Positions 32,390 through 43,883 of a stretch of 64,000 bases of DNA are shown here, piece after piece. Every line of letters starts with the position of its first letter. Within the stretch, counting starts at the first letter, position 1. The position numbers and the translations under genes were made by a program. The stretch lies in the NCBI GenBank assembly GCA_009602735.1, contig WELA01003924.1, positions 1 through 64,000 of the forward strand. Direction: 5' to 3'. The DNA is from Mesotaenium endlicherianum. Taxonomy: Eukaryota > Streptophyta > Zygnematophyceae > Zygnematales > Mesotaeniaceae. The notes below the pieces were generated by a model. It was not told where the DNA came from, did no database searches, and was given only the letters and a program-made list of their open reading frames with translations.

Positions 32390-32391
32390 AC

Positions 32392-33402
32392 TGTCATGAT
32401 TTATTGAGTCGAGGTTGCCGTACAAAACTATGCTATACATGTGCAAACCATCAACCTAGGACGACCAACTTTGCATTGACTCTACGCATTCATATATTGA
32501 CCTTTTCTAGATTTCCAAGTCACCAAAGTGTGGCGCGTCGAAGCATCTCCAAATGGCACCGATTTTGCGTTGTTCGGTTAAGTATGGAGCGCGATAGGTG
32601 CAATATAGTCCGCGCTCCTTTTTGGCCTCTAGCGAAATCATACCAAAAGCGAACCTGTGACTCAATGTGCCCAAAGGTGACATTGTGGGCTATTTCGTCA
32701 CCCCAAGCACCCCTAGCATTGTGCACACAAATCCGCAAGCCCCTTTGTCTACATAAGTCTTGCATTTACATAATATAAGTGCATCATTGAGGTTATAACT
32801 TGGTGACTGTATCACCTACTCCTAGAGGAAGCTTCCTCAAGTTTTAGATTCACTTTTGAGGCGCTATCTAGGTAGAATCACCCAAGGTAAGCTCCACCAA
32901 TGACAGACACTTAGCATATACTACGCACCTTGCTTTGATTGGTTTGAATTATGCCTAGCCTATAGGAGAGCTAGTACATGTCTTGCACACATTAGTGGAC
33001 ATAGGAGAGCCTCCTAGAGTGACTAGATGTATTGGACCCGCCGCATACCACGCCAAGTGTCCAGGAGTATAAGTGCTAGAGATGTCCCTAGAGAGACATC
33101 TTTTTAGAAGTCCCATTATGCCAGTTGTAAGTAACAGAGATTATCAGTAAAGCTTACACTTTTATCTCTTGCGTTTTCAAGACCACTTAGTCTCTCTCTC
33201 GTGAAGAGCAAGCCTTGCTGGCTTCCAGTCTCTTGAAGAACTTAACAAGTGGTGAGCAAAGTCACAGCTTAAACCCCTCCCATAGGACTACTCTTGAAGA
33301 TCTTGATGTGCTTCCAGCGATCTTTTGGGCCAAACTTCATTAGTTGTTTTCCTACCAGATTACAGTATTGAGGTGCTCACTCAGGAGAGTACAGACTCCT
33401 TA
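32392..33402 (+). repeat. Long terminal direct repeat of F, right copy
   Basis: About 1,011 bp matching 25614-26609, with scattered differences, so F is older than B1. It is framed by the two X copies. Confidence 0.75.
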
Positions 33403-33403
33403 T

Positions 33404-33537
33404 TAAAATATTTGAGACTTGACTCCCTTTATGGCTATAAAGCCACATGCATTATAGACTTCATTACAGCAAAGCTTGCTTGCTTGTGTCGTGTTGCTTA
33501 TACCTATGATGCGCACTCAATCTCGTAACGCACGACA
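33404..33537 (+). repeat. 134 bp repeat X, second copy
   Basis: TAAAATATTTGAGAC...CGCACGACA; ends at the possible GCTA duplication. If it belongs to the LTR, the right LTR is 32392-33537 and has TG...CA ends. Confidence 0.7.
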
Positions 33538-33541
33538 GCTA

Positions 33542-34439
33542 TAAGTCTAGCAGGAGCTGATCAAGTCTCATTTATGATTAGCAAATTCTTGATGTACGCC
33601 TGGATTGTAACAACTGGTATTTATCTTGGAAAAGGAAGAGTCTTCATTATTACCGCCTGAGATTGGGATTCAGCTCACTAAAGTCTTGTGCTCGAGCAAC
33701 TTGCACAGCACCAGGATCCTCACTATTCCCTGCTGGTCTAACTCCTAAGGGACTGTCCATTGGTTACACGAGTTGTTGAGAGCCCCTAAGGGCCTGCATT
33801 ATTGGACGTGTTGTTAATCAGCTGAACTATTTCAGCTCGTGCCCCGCAAGCCTTCCTAGCTAGGCTATAGTAGCCGGCCCTCATTCGCTGATCAAAAGTC
33901 TGTGTCCTGTTTTTGTAAAGCGTTGGGTCTGTGGGCTGTTTGCTTGTCCGTGGTTGATTGAGCTAAAAAGAACCAAGTTAGCAATTGTTGATGCACGCTT
34001 AAGCAGGGTGCCTGCTGCTTGTTCCTTTGAGAATCGCATTAGAATCACTTTACTCACGAGCCAGCTTGGTTATTCGCAGATACTTACTTGCGAACTAGAT
34101 CAGTTCACGTCGTCTTGCAGCTCATGTCCTGGGAGCCTTCCTCAACCAAGAGTGGACGTGTATATCGGGCGCAAGAACCAGTCACCACACTCGATCCTCT
34201 CTCTACTGACGCACCGGGATCTCCTATTGTTAGTGAAGCAGGTGACTGAGCATACTCAGTTGAAGACTTCAGCACAACAGGAAGCAACAAGTCTGTACCC
34301 GCTGCGGCCACCACTGCCTCCCAAAATCGGCGCAAGCGCGCTCTAGCTGAGCTCGAGGGACCCATGGAGGCCGGCTCAAGCTCCAGTCGCGATCACTACT
34401 GTGGACGGCCAAGTTCTATGAAACTGCGCACGTTTCGTG
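33542..34439. other. Unassigned stretch before element E
   Basis: No LTR matching E's 3' LTR start (TGGACCTTTAC) was found here, so E's left end is open. Only short frames; nothing recognised. Confidence 0.45.
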
Positions 34440-34485
34440 CACAATTTATGGCCCAATATTATCTTCAAAACTCCGCTTTCCTGAT

Positions 34486-36142
34486 TTGCACTTGAACGTC
34501 TACTTTTCACAGCTTGCTAACTGGGTGGAGGGGGCGGCAAAATTGTACCTGCAGAAAGTCACGCCTTTCATCTTTGAGCTCCTGCCGCAAGACGACTCTG
34601 ATGACGAGACGGAGGACGCGGCCACACTCGGAGCTGGTGAAGAACTGCCTGTAGCTGGTGATGCACGAGGTTGCTATGAGAGCGAGCTTCCTGTCACAGC
34701 TACACCCACGCAGGTCCTTGCTGCCCGCGCACGAGACATGCGCGCTTGGGTTAGTCGTGCCTCGTTAGAGGAACGTACCCGGGCTAAATAAAATTTGATA
34801 AGATCACGGCTAGGCATCAGCAGGCGCCTAATCGCGTGGACCTGTTCTTCCAAATGTGTGACGATCGCTTCCCCACTACCACCCCAGAAAAGCAGCGCGA
34901 GCTCCGCAACTTCCAACGGGTGTCAGCTGGCTTTCGACACGGGCATGCTGTTAAAGAAGGACCAGATACACGCTTACGACTTCTTGACCATGCAGTACTG
35001 CGGGCTGGCTGGCAACGACGACAATGCCACGCGTCTTAGGCCAGGCCGCCCTTAGCACGACCACCGCGGCTGCACCGCCGCTGGCTGCTCTTGCTGTAGG
35101 ACGCTCGTGCCGCCAAGCGCAGTCAGAGGATTGCCACACAGCCAGTCCGTCATCACGCTCGCCTTCTCCTGTTTGCGCGCGCTTCCCAGCTGGTCTAGAT
35201 CACGGCTAAGCCACCGGAACTTTTGCCCAGCTCCCGCGCTCATTTCAAGTCCAGCTGGCCGCCATCACCATGGATCCCGGAACAACCGCTACCCCAGATC
35301 CAAGTTTGCCGGCGGTCCCTCCGGCACCTCTTGACAGCCACGCCGATCCTGCGGCGCCCGGCCGACAGGCCGCAGACCGCGTCTTGTCCCAACTTCAACG
35401 CCTTGCTGGCACTATCAGCCACTCCGTGCTGTTGCTTTGGCCCACCTATGCGCAGGTGGTCTCCGATGCCCCTAGCAGTCTGCCGTCTCCAGTTGCGGAC
35501 CTCGCACCCTTGCAGCCGGCACCGCCTGAGATCCGCCGGGACCAGCCCACCCTACTTTCTGAAACTATACCAGTACCGACAGGCGTCCTCCCAGTCGCGA
35601 CCGGTCCTGCCGACACCGCCGACGTAGCTGCCGCAGCAGCACCGCCAGTCCAGGAGGAGGTTGTCACCCCAGCGGTCGGGCTCACCACAGCCAACACCTC
35701 CCTTGCAACAGCCGCGCCTTCAGGCTCTGCTTGCACTCGTCAGCGTCGCCGTCTCCGCCAACAGCGCACGCAGCGCACGGTAACTGCCTTGCTTGCTGCG
35801 GCGCCCCTCTAGGTTGCTCCAACTTCTTACAACCTGCGCAGCCGCCGTCTTGCCAGACCTGTCCGCGCTGTCATCACCGGGCCTGCAGCCGCCGCTGTCG
35901 CAGTCGTCACAACCCAGGCACCCGCAAGCCAGCCGGCTCTTTTACCTCGGCCGCCGCTTCAGCCAGGCATTCTGGCGCGCCCGCCCGTGAATGTTCTCGT
36001 CTCCCCGGCTACCTCGCCCACGCGACGCGTCAACTTTTGCGCCATGCGTTCTCTGGCCACGCTGTCCACCGACACCCGCACAACTGCGGGCAGGGCAGTC
36101 CCTGATCCCGACTCTCGCTCTCCCTCGCCTGCCCCTGCACAT
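34486..36142 (+). pseudogene. E gag-like and Pro/Ala-rich linker region
   Basis: Weakly recognisable gag: VYFSQLANWVEGAAKLYL and, in another stretch, VDLFFQMCDDRFPTTTPEKQ. Then a long Ala/Pro/Thr-rich low-complexity segment up to the protease. No zinc knuckle was seen. Broken. Confidence 0.4.
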
Positions 36143-36239
36143 GCAATAGCCATCGCTCCTATCTCATTGTTGTCGGCTACGGCCAATACATCGCGGTATT
36201 GCTGTCCGCGCCTAGCTCTGCGTCCCTCTAATGCACGTG

Positions 36240-36590
36240 TTGACAACAAGCGAGGTGTCGTGTTTGTCGGCGGCATCAGGCCTGCGACATTTGTCATTGA
36301 CACCGGCGCACAACCTGTCCTGATCGATGCTCACTTATGCCTCCAGCTTGGTCTAACAGACGCTGATGTCATCTGTAGCAATTTGTATATTGCCACTGCA
36401 CTTGACAGCGCTACCCAGCCAGTTTGTGTTACGACTCGGCGCCTTCCCATCACACTCAACTCCAACACCCCCCCTGAAACAACACTCTATGTACAATGTA
36501 TTCTCATAGACTCCACAGCCTATGACATCTTGTTAGGACAGGAGTTTAACCTACCCCTCAAACTTTATGTCAATTCTTGGGCCCATTAGG
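36240..36590 (+). pseudogene. E aspartic protease region
   Basis: Retropepsin-like with IDTGAQPVLIDAHLCLQLGL (active site near 36,297-36,305) and AYDILLGQEFNLPLKLYV (second conserved block). Lies directly upstream of the methyltransferase on the same strand. Confidence 0.65.
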
Positions 36591-36601
36591 CGCACTACAG
36601 G

Positions 36602-37882
36602 GTGGATTTCCGTACCTTAGGCCTCCACATGGGTTACCTCCCCATGCTGCTTACCCTCGATGCACCTTCCACTCTTGCTGCTGCTACTTACTTGCAGGCA
36701 TGCACAGCTGTCCTCGCTTCACCATCTACTCCCAACATAATGCACACAGCACATGCCCAGGCTGAATATGCCCTGTCTCAAGTCCCTTTCTCTCGTCCCA
36801 GCCCCATTCAACCGCCTGCTCACGCCCCACACACTCTCGACACTACTTTGCGCCCCTTGGCTTCATCACCTGGCGGGTTGGTCGTGCTTGATCTGTTTGC
36901 CGGCTTGTCTACGTCCATTGCCGCATTGCTTCACAACGGCGTTCAAATCCGGCGCTACATCTATTGTGATCATGACCCTGTGGCCCGCGCCGCCAGCCTC
37001 CATCATCTTTCTCTCCTCTCTCAGCAATTCCCTACTCTCCTCCCGCCTGATGCATACACCCAGTGCCACTCCATTCTCCCACAGGACGTTTGCCTTCTCG
37101 ACCGCGACAATCTTGCGCTGTTGGGCCCCACTAACCTCGTCGTGGCTGGCTGGGAGTGCCAAGGACACTCTTGGGCTGGTCACGACCTCGGGCTTGGTGA
37201 TCCTTGTTCTCAGCTGTTCCATGAGCTCGTTCATATTTTGCAGGTCCTGCAGCAAGAGCCCTTCCTCTCTCCTGCTTATGTGCTTGATGACAGCCGTCGG
37301 AACGTCCGCGCCAATTTCTCGCTCATCACGTCTATCTTGGGACCCAGCGTCACCCTCAACGCTGCCGTCGTCGGTGCTTACGCCCATCACTCGCGCATGT
37401 ACTGGACCAACTTGGCGGCCACCTCCAACTTGCAGGCCGCCGCACACGGCGCCCACAACCGGCCTAGTCGCCAACTGGTTCACGCAATCCTGCCCACCCA
37501 CTTGCTTTACATGCCCGTCCTGCGTCCTGATCACCTCTCCCAATGCGCCCTCAACACCCCCCATCAGCCTCGTCGCGCATTCCCCACCTTTGTCAGTCGC
37601 CCCCACTCCTACGCCTTCCGCACTCAGCCCGATGGGTTTTGGGAGCCCGGCATGCTCTACAACACGCACACTTTGCAGACCTCTGAGCCCTCTGCTGCCA
37701 TCCGTGAGCAGGCCATGGGATTCCACCCCCGCGCTACCGCTGCGCCTGGGCTGTCCAACACTACTCGTTGTCAGCTCTTGATTGAGCCATGGATGTGCAC
37801 GCACTCACCTAGCTGTTCCACGTTGCCTTCTCCCTTGGTTTCGCTCTCTATTCCACCCCACTTTCTGAGGGGGGGGGGGTAG
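36602..37882 (+). CDS. C5 cytosine DNA methyltransferase domain carried by element E
   Basis: Open frame of about 426 residues. The domain covers roughly residues 90-405. Motifs in order: VLDLFAGLSTSIAALLHNG (motif I, S-adenosylmethionine binding), YIYCDHDPVARAAS (II), NLVVAGWECQGHSWAG (IV region with a catalytic-type Cys-Gln), FLSPAYVLDDSR (VI region), VVGAYAHHSRMYWTNL (VIII region, like the HR-RYFW of DNMT3/DRM enzymes), and AIREQAMGFHP with LSNTTRCQLL (IX-X region). Such enzymes put a methyl group on carbon 5 of cytosine. Gypsy elements with a methyltransferase have been reported in charophytes (de Mendoza and colleagues, 2018), with de novo CG methylation shown for such enzymes. Here it lies between protease and reverse transcriptase. 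Activity of this copy is unknown. Confidence 0.75.
   Translation: MDFRTLGLHMGYLPMLLTLDAPSTLAAATYLQACTAVLASPSTPNIMHTAHAQAEYALSQVPFSRPSPIQPPAHAPHTLDTTLRPLASSPGGLVVLDLFAGLSTSIAALLHNGVQIRRYIYCDHDPVARAASLHHLSLLSQQFPTLLPPDAYTQCHSILPQDVCLLDRDNLALLGPTNLVVAGWECQGHSWAGHDLGLGDPCSQLFHELVHILQVLQQEPFLSPAYVLDDSRRNVRANFSLITSILGPSVTLNAAVVGAYAHHSRMYWTNLAATSNLQAAAHGAHNRPSRQLVHAILPTHLLYMPVLRPDHLSQCALNTPHQPRRAFPTFVSRPHSYAFRTQPDGFWEPGMLYNTHTLQTSEPSAAIREQAMGFHPRATAAPGLSNTTRCQLLIEPWMCTHSPSCSTLPSPLVSLSIPPHFLRGGG
37869..37879 (+). other. Internal G11 tract in element E
   Basis: Eleven G in a row at the end of the methyltransferase frame, like the tract before the 3' LTR (45077-45085) and the one in F (32245-32252). 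May be a central polypurine tract or a mark of an earlier element end. Confidence 0.5.
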
Positions 37883-38710
37883 CGACTCGTTGGCATCAGA
37901 CATACAGCCAGCTTTACCTAAGGTTGGGGTTCCGCAGTCAGCTCAGCAGTTCGTTAGTCAGGTCTCGCCAAGTACTTTTTCCGCAGCTCTCAGCGCCTCG
38001 CTAATTTCACCAACGCACACTTAATGCCCCACGTACATCTCTTTCGCGTTCGGGTGTGGGGTCCCGTTTGCATAGCAGCCACTTTGCTGCACCGATGGTC
38101 CCTGTGGGCTCTTTGTCTAAGCTAGATTATGCGCGGGACATTGGCGAGCTACCAGACGCCGAGCGGGCACAGGTCCTTGCGCAGCTAAACGCCCATCGTA
38201 GTAGTTTTGCGTTTGCCATCACTGACCTTGGTACAAGCACCAATTCTGATATGGCAATCGAACTCACCACTCTTGAGCCCATTTTCCTGCGTCTTCATTG
38301 CCTTAGCGTAGCCAAGTGGGAATTGGTAGCCGCCACATTCTGAGACCGGTTTGGGCCGAAACAGCAAAAAACGCCCCAGGTGTCGATCTCCGGCCATCTT
38401 CATTTGGATTTTTTCAGCGCTAACCCATGCAAAGTGGAGAAAATGGCCCCTCCACGGCAGGCGAAGATGGTATTTTTTGAGACTTTCTACGCTAAATGCC
38501 GAAGAAAGTGCATGGAACCGATCTCCACTTGATCTCCACATCTGACGCGTAGACAGTTGCATCGCCTCGAAGATGTTCACACCCATGCAATTTTGGACTA
38601 ATTATGGGTATCGTATTCTGATTGGTCGTTGTTTGAATCAAGAGTGGCAACTAGACAACCTACGTTCAGTTGCAGAAGCTACCGGTGGCGGGGGTGGCCT
38701 AACAGGCCCG

Positions 38711-38761
38711 CTCCCGTTGCCCGGTGCCCGTTGCCCGGTGCCCGTTGCCCGTTGCCCGGTG
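38711..38761. repeat. CCCGTTG/CCCGGTG minisatellite
   Basis: About six 7-8 bp units alternating CCCGTTG and CCCGGTG, inside the small inverted-repeat element. Confidence 0.8.
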
Positions 38762-38981
38762 CGAGCATCTTGACGCGGCTTGAGCTGCCAATCAAAAAAG
38801 TCAATGTTGGATACTAGCTGTCGGATTGCCGACAACAAGAACGACTTCAATTTCAAAAGTCAACATGTTTTGGCCATTTCGCTTTCGGAAACTCTCGACA
38901 AAAGGCTTGACTCTCAAAGTTGGCGCTCAAACTGGTGCCTTTTGATTGGTTACAGTTCTTTTCAGATTGCATTTCAGAGTG

Positions 38982-39083
38982 TGCTCTGATTGGCCCGCCA
39001 ATGTCGTAGATGCATGTAATTTCTGAATAGTATGCTCTGATTGGGTTTTCAATATCGTAGATGCATTGCAACGTCTTCGCTTT
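38982..39083. repeat. 51 bp tandem duplication
   Basis: Units start at 38982 and 39033 with TGCTCTGATTGG, and both contain CGTAGATGCAT; the second is diverged in the middle and at its end. Confidence 0.7.
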
Positions 39084-39946
39084 CAAGAAGCAAGCGGGGG
39101 GGTCCATTGAAGGCAAAAAGGCACAGCAAAACAGGCCCTAGCGGAGAAATGGTATTTCTTCGTCGAACTCCGGTCATGACGTTTCGCCGTTTTCCCACCA
39201 GACCGATCTCAGAGTGCAAGTGCCGCGAACCACAAGCGGCTGGTCTCATCAAGGAGTCCCAATCTAACTTTGCCGCACCTACTGTTATGTCGGCTAAAAA
39301 TGACTTGTTCGGTAATTGGACTGATGAGAGGATGTGCGGCAACTACCGACACTTACACGCTGCTTCCGCAAACGACATATATCCTATGCCCATTCCTGAC
39401 GACATGTTTGACAGCCTCGGTCACAAGCGAGTATTTAGCGTGCTGGATCTTAGGCAGGATTTTAACCAGATTCAGATCCGCGCCCAAGACAAGCACAAGA
39501 CGGCCTTTGGGGTGCAGATCGGCTTTACCAATGGAAGGTTATGGCGTTCAGTCTGAAGAATGCACTTGCTCACTTCCAGCGTGTCATGGACCGCGTGTTG
39601 GCTAAATTAGAGGGCATTGCTCGCTGCTACATTGATGATGTACTCATCTTTAGCGAAACCCTTGCAGATCCCTTACTCCACTTGAAAATGTTGTTTCAAC
39701 GTCTGCAGGCAGCGGAACTCAAGTGCCACTCGGCAAAGTGCAAGTTCGCTACCCACACGGTGCCTTACTTGGGGCCCGACATAGTGCCAAGAGGACTCGC
39801 ACCGCAACAAGCTAAAATTGATGTCCTGCAACGCATTCCTATCCCTACTGACTTGTCCCGGCTGCGCGCGTATCTAGGATTTGCTAGCTACTATCGACGC
39901 TTTGTACCTAACTTCTCCGCCCTAGCTTGGAGCCCCACTCAATGAC

Positions 39947-40579
39947 TTGCTTAAGAAGAATCAGCCGTGGGCCTGGTCTGTCGCGTGTCAAGACGCTTTT
40001 GATGCCCTCAAAGTCGCGCTTAATACTGCTCCTGTTTTGCGTAGATCCAACTACAAACGCAACTTCGTAGTCCATACCAATTGGAGTCTGCAGGGCTTAG
40101 GGGCTGTGCTAGCTCAAGTGGACGACAACAACGCGGAGTATGTAATCGCCTATGCGAGCCGCTGCAACAACCCTGCAGAGCGCAACTATAGCTCGTATAA
40201 GGGCGTGTGCTCAGCGGCCGTCTGGGGAATTGTGCATTTCCGCCATTGTCCATATGGGCAAACCTACATTCTAGTCACTGACCACCAGGCACTTAAGTGG
40301 CTCCTCACCAATCAAACCCTCACGGGCAAGCACGCGCGCTGGGCGTTAATCCTGCAAGAATACGATTTCTCCACCGTCCACAAAGCCGGCGCCGCTAATA
40401 TAGACGCGGATGGCCTTAGCCGTAATCCTGACCCCTCTTGCGCTGTTCAAACCAGAGCTCGCTACGACTCCGCAGAGCAAGAGCAACTTCTTCTCGCGTG
40501 GCATGCCTCTAGCTTTTTCGCACTTCTCCTCCCTTTCTTCTCTTCCACTCTACTGGCCGCATACGTGCTTGATGCGTAG
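39947..40579 (+). pseudogene. E RNase H region
   Basis: RNase H of a Gypsy pol: PWAWSVACQDAFDALKVALN, NFVVHTNWSLQGLGAVLAQV, NYSSYKGVCSAAVWGI, ILVTDHQALKWLLTNQTLTG, DFSTVHKAGAANIDADGLSR. It degrades RNA in the RNA-DNA hybrid. It ends against A3. Broken. Confidence 0.7.
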
Positions 40580-43500
40580 TGAAATGAATCGACTAACTAA
40601 TAAGCAAATAACAAGTAGTGAAGATCTTTATACCAGCGAGTTATCTTTAGGGTGTTTTTTGTTAACTGATTAAACAGCAAAAGATAACACACTAGCAATG
40701 GACAATCCAAATAAGGCCTAAAAATGTCATTCATAGCACCCATGAAGATTGCTCGGGTATCAGTCAGTCCAAATGGCATCATACTAAATTCATAGTGTTC
40801 ATAACGTGTGCGGAAGGCTATCTCGTGTTCGTCCCCCTCAGCAATTCTGATTTGATGACACCCACTCTTACTGTATACTTTAGCACCAGACAGGGTATCA
40901 AGCAAGTCCTCGATTCTGGGTAAAGCATACTTGTTCTTTACTGTAATTATGTTAAGAGCTCCGTTGCATTCAGCAATTTGAATCCTCTTGGAAGTCTCTT
41001 TTTTTCCTTTATTTGCCATCCATACAGGACAAGAGGAAGAGCACAGGTGGGTGCCAAGTTAGTCTGCCCATCACTGGCTCCTCTCACTTTAACTATACCC
41101 CTGCTCCAACACACTTGAGATTGATGTCTGTTAAGCCAGGACCTGCCTAGCACAAGATCATAAAAGCCAATGTTGAGTACCTCAAATGCAAGCGTTTCAG
41201 TGAGAATTGCAATGCCAGAACCTAAGTGGACCTCAATAGGCTTGGTTATAATTCCTCTCGGGATACTTGAGGCATCTCCAAGGAATACTTTTCTATTCCC
41301 TTGGGTGACAGTAGGCAGCCTTAGCCGCTTAACTAAGTCCTCATGGATAATAGTATGCGACGCCCCTTCGTCAACGAATGCCCTCATCTTCCTACCTGCA
41401 ATCATACAATGCAGTTGGATGGGGGGCCTGACTTTCGCATTGTTCTCCCGACTTAGCAAAGAAAATGTTGGACATCAGATGAAACAAGGTCATCCAAAGT
41501 GTGCACTTTCTGGAGATCTATGTTGCTGAGTCTCCTTTATCTGTTTGTCAAGCATGCATAGTGAATCCAATTCAGCAGGAACCATAATATCTGCTACGAG
41601 AGCAGCTAGTGACGACTCACTGTCTCTAGCATCCTCACAGTCAGTAGATTGGATTACTGACTGTTGCTGTCTTTTAAAGGCTGGTCTTTTTTCTCGACCT
41701 TTGGAAGGTGCTTCACTGGACACTGCTCTCTGTAGTGACCCAACTGCTGGCAAAGAAAGCGAACAGATTTTGCTGAAGCTGGTCTCGGCTTAGCCCTACC
41801 ACCACCTCTTCCAAAGTCACCTCGAGAGTAATCACCTCTCCCTCTAGACTGCGTAGCATTATACTCAGACTCATACTCATCACCCTGATCGTCCTCAGCC
41901 TGGTCTCCTTCAATTGCGTTGTAGGAACCGTGGGGCTTTTTGACAATCTTAGACACCAGAGCATTACTCTGGCGCTTGTGATTGAACTGCTGCTGATCCC
42001 AGGCATCCGCGTCCTGAATCAAGTCAGCTAGTTTCTCATACTTCTTTTCAGCAAAATGATCAGAGACTTCGGATTTCAAGCCATACCTGAAGTATGCTAT
42101 CCTATACCGCTCTGGCAAGTCTGGCTGCTTCATCATGTTCTCCTGGAACTTTTGAGCAAACTCAGCAACTGAAGTGGTCCGCTTCAGTGTCAAGGAGATC
42201 ATTGCATAGATAGCTTCCTCCTACTGATTGATGACATGAAACTTCTCATGCAGTTTCTCGACAAACTCTACCCAAGTAAGATCACCGAGTTGCTGAGCCT
42301 TGCGCTCTCCTTTCCAATATAGCCACTAGTCTGCTGCACTGCCTTTCAGTAGAGCATTAGTGTGCCCGACCTTTTCGTAATATTGCAGTTCCGGGTAGTT
42401 CTCCAGCCACTGCTCAACATCAGCGAGAAACTTGATCAGGTAATACTTTTTGTTTCCCTCAGGATCATAGTCCTGGGGAGGTTCTGGCTTAGGCTTACTA
42501 GGCCCTCTGCCACCACCACCAGTGGTTTGAGAACCCAGCTGGTCTCTGTCCCGCAGTAGAGACATTATGATTCATTTGTCCTCCTGTTGATACATGCTCG
42601 CCATTTACGATTTCATTTGCACGAACAATGCTCCCAAATCCACACTCTGAGGTGGGAGTCTAGCAAATGCAGCGTAAGCAGCGGCATCCACTTGCTGAAT
42701 GATGTCCTCAATAGTCGCTTTCGCTCCTGCAGCAGCAATTTCCGCTGCATTCAGCCGATCACGAATTTGACTTAGAGGCACATTGAGTTGTACAGCAGGA
42801 GGTGGGTTCAGAACATTGGCCCTCGCTGCCATAATTTCTTCGACAGTGCGCTCGTCCGCTGGCTGTCCTTCCCTCCTTTCTGCGTCCTCGACAGCTTTTG
42901 CTAATCGTTCGGCTTCTACTCTGACTCTCTCCTCCTCAGCCTGCTGTGTTGCGACTGCGGCAATAGCAACTGCCTTATCTGTAGCCTCTTTAGCTGCAGT
43001 ATCTGCCACTGCTTCAGAATAGGTACGAGTTCCCGCTACGTGGCTTTCAGCCTAGTTTTTGACATTCTCGTTATCCTGGTTCTCCATGTCTCGGGAGTTG
43101 GTAGTTTGAGACCTTGTCCTTATCATACAACGAAAATTGTGATAACTGCTCCGATACCACTGAAATGAATTGACGTACCAACAAGCGATTAACACTTAAT
43201 GAAGATCTTTATATCAGCGAGTAATCTTTAGGGTATTTTCTTCTAACTGGTTTAACAGCAAAAGTTAACACATCATCAGTGGACAATATTGGCAAGTCAA
43301 ATGCAAGTAAACTCAAATCAGTAATGCAATCGGCAAACTCATACATATTTAAGGCTAGAAGACAGTGCGTATCAATGTCTTCTCGTCTTGGATTCAGATC
43401 TCCCTCAGTAAGCAGTACAAGAAAGTTGGCCTCGTTCCCGAATGCCGAACTCGAGAGCAATGTCTAGCCTATGTACATGGAATGAGTTTACTCTTCAACG

Positions 43501-43878
43501 GCAAGTGCGATGGCACCGCCTACCCGTGAGTTAACCACGTTGGTAGGACCTCGGTTAACCAAATCCACCACCATCTCCCATCATCCCGAATCGCCATCCA
43601 TCCCCAGGATGTCATCTGGCCATTCATCTAACACATCACACTTAGATGCATATCTAGGCAGTTTGCTGCTGCCGAGTACGGAAGTCAGCTGGCTGTCAAA
43701 GAATGTGTCAGCAAGCTGACCTAAGTTGACTTCTGCCTGCTGCTCTCGGCTGAGTCATTGAACTGATAATCAAATAAAGTCCAGCAGACTTAATGTTAAT
43801 TCAAGTTCAGTAAGCAGAACTTAATTAACCATTATGTATATATGAATATTATATCTACCAATATACTGATTCATTACA
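40580..43878 (-). mobile_element. Ty3/Gypsy family A, copy A3, inside element E
   Basis: Minus-strand element: 5' LTR 43161-43878, primer site next to it, gag (41.5-43.1 kb, with a retrotransposon gag domain EQWLENYPELQYYEKV, MKQPDLPERYRIAYFRYGLK), protease (MIAGRKMRAFVDEGASHTII, near 41.4 kb), a short reverse transcriptase segment, and part of the 3' LTR at its left end (from 40580). Flanks CGTAG and CGCAA may be a worn 5 bp duplication. Broken and incomplete, with several breaks and most of pol absent. Internally very similar to A4. Confidence 0.8.
43161..43878 (-). repeat. 5' LTR of copy A3
   Basis: 718 bp, matches the LTRs of A1 (717 bp) and A4 (732 bp). Confidence 0.85.
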
Positions 43879-43883
43879 CGCAA

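Larger units (their letters stand above)
25614..33537 (+). mobile_element. GC-rich LTR retroelement F with PHD finger
   Basis: Bounded by a direct repeat of about 1 kb (25614-26609 and 32392-33402) and by a possible 4 bp duplication GCTA (25610-25613, 33538-33541). Parts: gag with two zinc knuckles, a long GC-rich Ala/Pro/Arg-coding linker, aspartic protease (FDTGAQPVLI), and a PHD finger near the 3' end, followed by a G-rich tract at 32245-32252. Reverse transcriptase and integrase are not seen. Heavily broken. Protease, PHD finger and G-tract resemble element E, so E and F are probably one lineage. Confidence 0.65.
38340..39212. mobile_element. Small non-autonomous inverted-repeat element inside E
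   Basis: 873 bp without coding capacity, with 15 bp terminal inverted repeats matching at 13 positions (CTGAGACCGGTTTGG at 38340-38354; the reverse complement of 39198-39212 is CTGAGATCGGTCTGG). It holds a CCCGTTG/CCCGGTG minisatellite and a 51 bp tandem duplication. MITE-like. No clear target duplication was seen, so the superfamily is open. Confidence 0.65.
38090..39945 (+). pseudogene. E reverse transcriptase region (interrupted)
   Basis: N-terminal RT sequence (DMAIELTTLEPIFLRLH) up to about 38.34 kb, then an inserted DNA element. After it come QAAGLIKESQSNFAAPTVMS, RMCGNYRHLHAASANDIYPM, FSVLDLRQDFNQIQIRAQDK and, further on, RCYIDDVLIFSE with the YxDD active site. Broken. Confidence 0.7.
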
